A stretch of DNA of 41,085 nucleotides from positions 1 through 41,085 of the forward strand of contig MPUH01000664.1 in assembly GCA_001970955.1 (NCBI GenBank). The letters run 5' to 3'. The translations under genes were made by a program, and so were the position numbers. The notes beneath the pieces were generated by a model. It was not told where the DNA came from, did no database searches, and was given only the letters and a program-made list of their open reading frames with translations. Below, piece by piece: positions 38,901 to 41,085 of the stretch; the first letter of the stretch is position 1; each line of letters starts with the position of its first letter. The DNA comes from Stentor coeruleus (lineage: Eukaryota; Ciliophora; Heterotrichea; Heterotrichida; Stentoridae).

Positions 38901-39251
38901 AAACCGATAAGTATAACGAAATTTTCTTTAGCAGCACCTTGTAAGGTAATTTTGTATTCTACTGAAGATAGGACTGTGTATTTTTACTCGATAAATGGGT
39001 TTTTGTTATATACGATACAGGAACATTTTAATATTAATGCTATGATTGTTGTGAAGTATCCCACTTGTGAGGATTTTTTAGTTTATGCGAGTGATAAAGG
39101 AGATGTGATAATACGGAAAGCTGGCAATGGGGAAAAGTTCTCATCTTGCAGTCTAGGGATAATCTCCCCAATAACCTGTATTGCTGTATCTTCTGATTAT
39201 AAATATATTTTCGTAGGATGCATTGATGGAGAAATAGCCATTATTGCTTAA
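32922..39251 (+). CDS. Giant BEACH-WD40 protein (LRBA/NBEA/WDFY3 superfamily)
   Basis: The frame is 2109 residues as assembled; about 2075 without an in-frame 34-codon assembly duplication. Order: an N-terminal helical region; a concanavalin/LamG-like domain (~150-310, with ITFCAWIRLEG and FVFHIKGQGGLEAYI), typical of large BEACH proteins; a long armadillo-like helical region; a basic coiled segment (~1170-1270); a PH-BEACH region (~1310-1470); the BEACH domain (~1489-1765) with NWQISNFEYLMYLN, AGRSYNDLTQYPVMPWV, PPFHYGSHYSNP and FGRTPTQLF; and C-terminal WD40 repeats (~1870-2109). No FYVE zinc finger is seen, unlike WDFY3. BEACH proteins act as large scaffolds in membrane traffic, lysosome or vacuole biology and autophagy. 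Ciliate relatives have been linked to contractile vacuole, phagosome or secretory traffic only loosely. Synonymous composition alternates in blocks along the gene. Stop TAA, only 21 bp from the convergent EF-hand gene's stop. Confidence 0.95.
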   Translation: MNTDDIFKRMFQDNIIQDPKLIWDLFYIFHDCDESTQLKIISRLLEICQQSIHNPLLLLTKTIQITPDNKKLYILNLLVDQTLTSTISDQLFDLISYLVYYCDLKKNHIDHLIKKLSNSSTHQLLLILRFFQLFLISPKMPPPYSYFFFNSQGSGLSISQMFYPFKKAITFCAWIRLEGLQKASRLFVFHIKGQGGLEAYIIDDLLYYRSIGHEYSVPAKGSNGILLYRLPLQMWIFIAFSHRSKEKLHRSQVKVVVNDSEVFSSMMDLPNINENEMTTAGVGLDFYGQMSCVMFFNDVLTVDKMKSLYHHYNYGPYSNENLMSVDSVLTGNFSKCLLMIFHPERTYKNYTYSAIGSIVAKIIGLSGVKSLTARKNTSFGGILMLLPILKRVIQLENSDLLIEWFRLVMLCLKDRPNNQNEAVSAGFFKLLAQCLEDIPACMVSEEIVNIIDDLKNNGNNKLPEQVFIYLLWNIKLWAKGDLSTQLRVLGILKNMYFKNKGLAKVIGLEYMLDNIKTLTLPESIQVYIEIIEFVVFTFQEQSITETFIKFLCCRPNTDIQIHILEGIRTLTTGLGPHSPNFIKQIIEAKGIEILTSCLNSKNSKVKYFCVVILEILLTNYKIPILSSQHDFYLYIASHFSSDHFQESKEQEVFQTINDDSFLDAIENKRRKSRKSLTYTTSLERKYLFSKIFMKSDEQLYHAALEIMLDRIIEGINILDDTDYIHSVLGLRILQEVVRKSSPEIKHKALQDQLMLTKWNKKNCNILVENADWHYWLLDIILETYDNVEAADAIVDIGIRLHNTVLHQGMEHNDAWGYIKRMSIWFEKENKDYVPRLIIRKILENFLTTAVKLVTFSENYWKNIVIFGYFIEEFVVYSYVRSTDRAEEKLCVNKNWEDFQIVQLYTNLVKPVWDKTLNVVSCEDLYAQIKGIPNGKLRNEALVLNFEPDGDLKKRGKFGVIFFHIICMSIKETDDSICLEFWLTVLENLIKTILLITESNKKTLTKHEGKLYSNCVAYALGYLCIIIQKKESKPLLYLTLAKLLKFTFSTFSSNSQKFKHGRIKSILKINQNQYSSPCNYIIFAISQQTKGIESWIGLINQYTNRNVQGFISQPEVQNALFYIYFLVQEKFHCFNKQNFICLDRERSLEKHLQESDISTAYQTEKANKKLGEYIKDCINQIKNEENKKILQREIEKKLKSYKRKRIIEKIIQSFTFKTNEQTLTEFKLQQKLCKDFSRPFLTQKSHTKKYTSSKKQHIEELSLKPINFKEIQRNIFSIEEEDIDFLEDLKTKISEETGKTTKGFSGIVGLICPMMIKYGYIHIKYTKKEQKLMFCYDQGIQEKYSTNIELFDFKPTDPSGIYTKTWNLNSLVNIFPKSYLMQPTAVELIFAEGKTLLINFINTTTRIEFLLEIKKIKKGLLNLKISKPKVSXNFINTTTRIEFLLEIKKIKKGLLNLKISKPKVSIKTIPLSSYKPKIFVDPSITEKWVNWQISNFEYLMYLNYCAGRSYNDLTQYPVMPWVTSNYNNYELITSSYRDMSKNMGSLGSQERISIFTDRFRCMVNDNTDPPFHYGSHYSNPTITLFYLIRLSPFDDCAKELQGGKFDLPDRLFNSINESYLSAIEDIADVRELIPEFFCLPEMLLNINQTNFGFTQSGQQIDNVILPKWANSAYDFIKINREMLESEQVSANISKWIDLIFGYKQQGIEAEKALNVFYYLTYENNVDLEKINDEMLLKTLLTQMYHFGRTPTQLFIKPHVQRKAFCKILDIPNLFSQPCSMRVLLSGLSKIMNNPGGLSLRSVIRIKVVRDREIYCLRLNRTITKYNFIKLTVGNEICISCDPVQNIDYIKDSILNYEDTSILYHNCPFQFFNSCKSVAFGGFWDGRIQVRRYLSGETFNLKFIYNSFSTVTCIEFSDDEKTVISGSRDGECVIWKIDNDLWIFKYNFANHEDEVTSICIAEDIHTFATGSLDGKCNLYCIDSYKMILQIALPGNKPISITKFSLAAPCKVILYSTEDRTVYFYSINGFLLYTIQEHFNINAMIVVKYPTCEDFLVYASDKGDVIIRKAGNGEKFSSCSLGIISPITCIAVSSDYKYIFVGCIDGEIAIIA
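37113..37314. repeat. 100-bp near-identical direct duplication around a single N (assembly overlap)
   Basis: Bases 37113-37212 recur at 37215-37314 (offset 102) with N at 37213. Two G/A substitutions separate the copies. It adds 34 codons in frame to the BEACH gene. The differences may reflect two alleles or haplotypes placed end to end. Confidence 0.88.
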
Positions 39252-39272
39252 AATCTTTACATAATAATCTTA

Positions 39273-40567
39273 CTAATATTCAATAAACCTTCCATCAGCT
39301 CCAATAATAATTTCTTTTTCTTCATCATCAAAACTAGTTTCTCTATGTTCATTCAACGTCTTCCACAGCAAAAGTTTTTTTTTATTCTCTTCCTTAATCC
39401 TTCTATCTTTCTCATACATCCCTTCTTCATCCCTAACAAACTCATAAAATCGATCTAATTCAACATGAGAAACCCCATTAGCCCTTGAACTATAACTCCC
39501 TTGTATTGTCGCACTAGGATTTGTATAAAAGTCACTAGCAATCCATGAATCAACACCTTGACATGTCATAATACTTTTTTCAATAATCGATTTCATAGCT
39601 TCACTATGTGTAGCTGCTTTAATAATCTCATCTTTAGTCAATAAACCATTACCATCTTCATCAATAGCTATAAACAAATCATGTAGACTATCTTTAAGTA
39701 TTTTCCTTTCTTTTGTTGTATTTACACATAGTTTCAATACATTATAAAACTCTTCTTCATCTATATCCCCTGAACCATCTTCATCGCATATATCAAAAAA
39801 CACTTCAAGTTTTTCTTTAAAACTGGTTTCTCTAAACATTTCTAGTCCGACCATGACTTCTTTCATGTCAATTGTCCCGTTACCATCTTCGTCGAATATC
39901 CAAAATAGTCTATCAATAAGGGTTTTGTCAACACCTACACTGATTGAACTAATGACATCTTCAAAAGTTATGTAGTTCATATCACCATGGTAATTAGCTT
40001 GCATTAGAAGAGCTTTACAGTTATCAAGAAGACGATCAATTTCTTCACGATATTGGGAAAGTATCCAGTGAATGGTTTTGATTTTTAGCTTACTACGAGT
40101 GGATTTTGTTAAAGAGTTTCTTAGGAAGTACTTGTATTTACGGTTTTTAATAGCATNGTTATCAAGAAGACGATCAATTTCTTCACGATATTGGGAAAGT
40201 ATCCAGTGAATGGTTTTGATTTTTAGCTTGCTACGAGTGGATTTTGTTAAAGAGTTTCTTAGGAAGTACTTGTATTTACGGTTTTTAATAGCATCAGGTT
40301 TGATTATTGACATGGTTCCCATTGGTATGCTTTGGCATTTGGCGATTTGTTTGCTTTNTCAGGTTTGATTATTGACATGGTTCCCATTGGTATGCTTTGG
40401 CATTTGGCGATTTGTTTGCTTTTGAGGTTTAAAGATTTGGTTATTGGGGGCAGTTTGGATGGCAGTTTACAGTTGTTGTTACGAAGAACTTCGCATTTGC
40501 CTCGAGTGAACTCGAGGATTTTTGTGCTTGTTCGAAGTAAGCGAAAATTTTTGTTCTTTTTATCCAT
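39273..40567 (-). CDS. EF-hand calcium-binding protein, three canonical EF loops
   Basis: With two assembly duplications discounted (138 and 65 nt), the minus-strand frame is continuous for 363 residues from the ATG at 40567. Three EF-hand loops are canonical: DEDGNGTIDMKE (~158-169), DEDGSGDIDEEE (~194-205) and DEDGNGLLTKDE (~235-246). All carry Asp at position 1, Gly at position 6 and Glu at position 12, so Ca2+ binding is expected. A fourth, degenerate hand may precede them near YITFEDVISSI. The spacing resembles calaxin/NCS-type calcium sensors, but the charged C-terminal ~110 residues are unlike those, and the exact family is unclear. The first ~60 residues are basic and may not be translated: Met61 (MGTMSIIKP) is an alternative start with a Gly2. 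It is convergent with the BEACH gene with a 21-bp gap. Stop TAG. Confidence 0.85.
40020..40294. repeat. 137-bp near-identical direct duplication around a single N (assembly overlap)
   Basis: Bases 40020-40156 recur at 40158-40294 with N at 40157 and one A/G difference. With the N it adds 46 codons in frame to the EF-hand gene. Confidence 0.9.
40294..40422. repeat. 64-bp direct duplication around a single N (assembly overlap)
   Basis: Bases 40294-40357 recur at 40359-40422 with N at 40358. The added 65 nt shift the frame, splitting the EF-hand gene into two overlapping open frames. Confidence 0.9.
40500..40517. repeat. Perfect 7-bp inverted repeat inside a coding region
   Basis: CCTCGAG at 40500-40506 and CTCGAGG at 40511-40517 flank TGAA. 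The stem is unusually GC-rich for this AT-rich DNA and lies in the N-terminal coding part (or 5' UTR, if Met61 is the start) of the EF-hand gene. Confidence 0.6.
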
Positions 40568-41085
40568 ATTATGGAGTTCAAAAAATTTTTTTTTTGGTTG
40601 TATGGAGATTGTAATAAATTATATAATTTTTTTAGAAGGAAGTTAGGTGTTTTATATTAGGCTAGACATGAGATTTACACATATACTATCAGCATAGGAT
40701 ATTAAAAAGATAACAGAAATAACAAATTTCTATATATAAAATCATCTGTAATGCTTATTAATAGATTCAAGCTAGCNCTTATTAATAGATTCAAGCTAGC
40801 TTATATAAGGTGGAGTATAAATTTATTCATATACAATTGAAAAAAAAATATTTCAGGATGAAATAATATTTCGTCTAAAAATTACAATTATTTTTTTGAA
40901 TATTTTAATTTATATCATTCAGCGAGATTTCCCATAGTAATTTGTTATATAATCTTACCTATCAAACAATATTTTTTTTCATATAATTTTTTTTTCTCAA
41001 GTTCATAGGTGAAAATCTCTCTATTTCATAGCAGTAAATACTATACATATTCAAAATCCAACATATCAAATATATAGTCTATTTT
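40568..41085. other. Gene-free right end of window
   Basis: No gene is seen. It is AT-rich with long T tracts (around 40578-40593 and 40971-40994). It includes one more single-N join at 40777. No telomere repeat is present, so the window does not end at a chromosome end. Confidence 0.6.
40754..40800. repeat. 23-bp direct duplication around a single N (assembly overlap)
   Basis: Bases 40754-40776 recur identically at 40778-40800 with N at 40777. This is the shortest of the nine joins and lies in noncoding DNA. Confidence 0.85.

Noticed and set aside
1..41085. Ciliate stop-codon reassignment (TAA/TAG as Gln, or TGA as Cys/Trp)
   Set aside because: All recognised genes end at TAA or TAG where the family ends and need no in-frame stops to be read, so the standard code fits.
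40680..41085. Telomere or chromosome end
   Set aside because: There are no C/A-rich short tandem repeats at the right edge, only AT-rich sequence.

Overview
The window looks like macronuclear DNA of a heterotrich ciliate, most probably Stentor coeruleus. The evidence is strong AT richness, densely packed genes that read with the standard code, and four spliceosomal introns of only 15-16 nt that begin GTA/GTT, end TAG and contain an in-frame stop. The species is an inference; the tiny introns are seen directly. I saw no tRNA, rRNA, CRISPR array, transposon or telomere.

Layout. A 3' gene fragment lies at 1-62 (+). It is followed by a long coiled-coil protein (230-2652, -), an FHA/RING-CH ubiquitin ligase-like protein (3101-4330, +), a lipid-anchored MAP3K-like kinase (4926-5885, +), a TSNAXIP1-like coiled-coil protein (6158-7336, -), a Rab32-like GTPase (7533-8156, -), a 3-hydroxyisobutyryl-CoA hydrolase-like gene with two introns (8426-9600, -), and a small ankyrin protein with two introns (10075-10569, +). 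Next come a full ABCC transporter (10635-14414, -), a very large WD40/ankyrin/TRP-like channel (15094-19758, -), an F-box/LRR-like protein (20747-22126, +), a TLDc protein (22395-23204, -), a probable Spc24 kinetochore protein (23988-24536, -), a tubulin ligase-like (TTLL) enzyme (25083-26927, +), a small CaaX-tailed protein (27276-27710, +) and an unknown 477-aa protein (28084-29517, -). The right end holds two tandem paralogues of an unrecognised basic family (29880-30731 and 31395-32258, -), a giant BEACH/WD40 protein (32922-39251, +) and an EF-hand protein (39273-40567, -).

The genes are individually transcribed eukaryotic units and not an operon. The themes are signalling and membrane traffic (kinase, Rab, BEACH, ABCC, channel, Ca2+ binding) and the cytoskeleton or cell division (TTLL, coiled coils, Spc24-like).

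Nine single-N positions are each flanked by a direct duplication of 23-137 bp. I read these as unmerged contig overlaps. They break or lengthen six gene models, so the gene spans given here bridge them.

The most interesting items are the WD40 plus ~80-residue repeat plus TRP-like channel fusion, the HIBCH-like protein lacking a key acidic residue, the probable divergent Spc24, the unrecognised GRK-motif paralogue pair, and kilobase-scale stripes of strand composition that cross gene boundaries.
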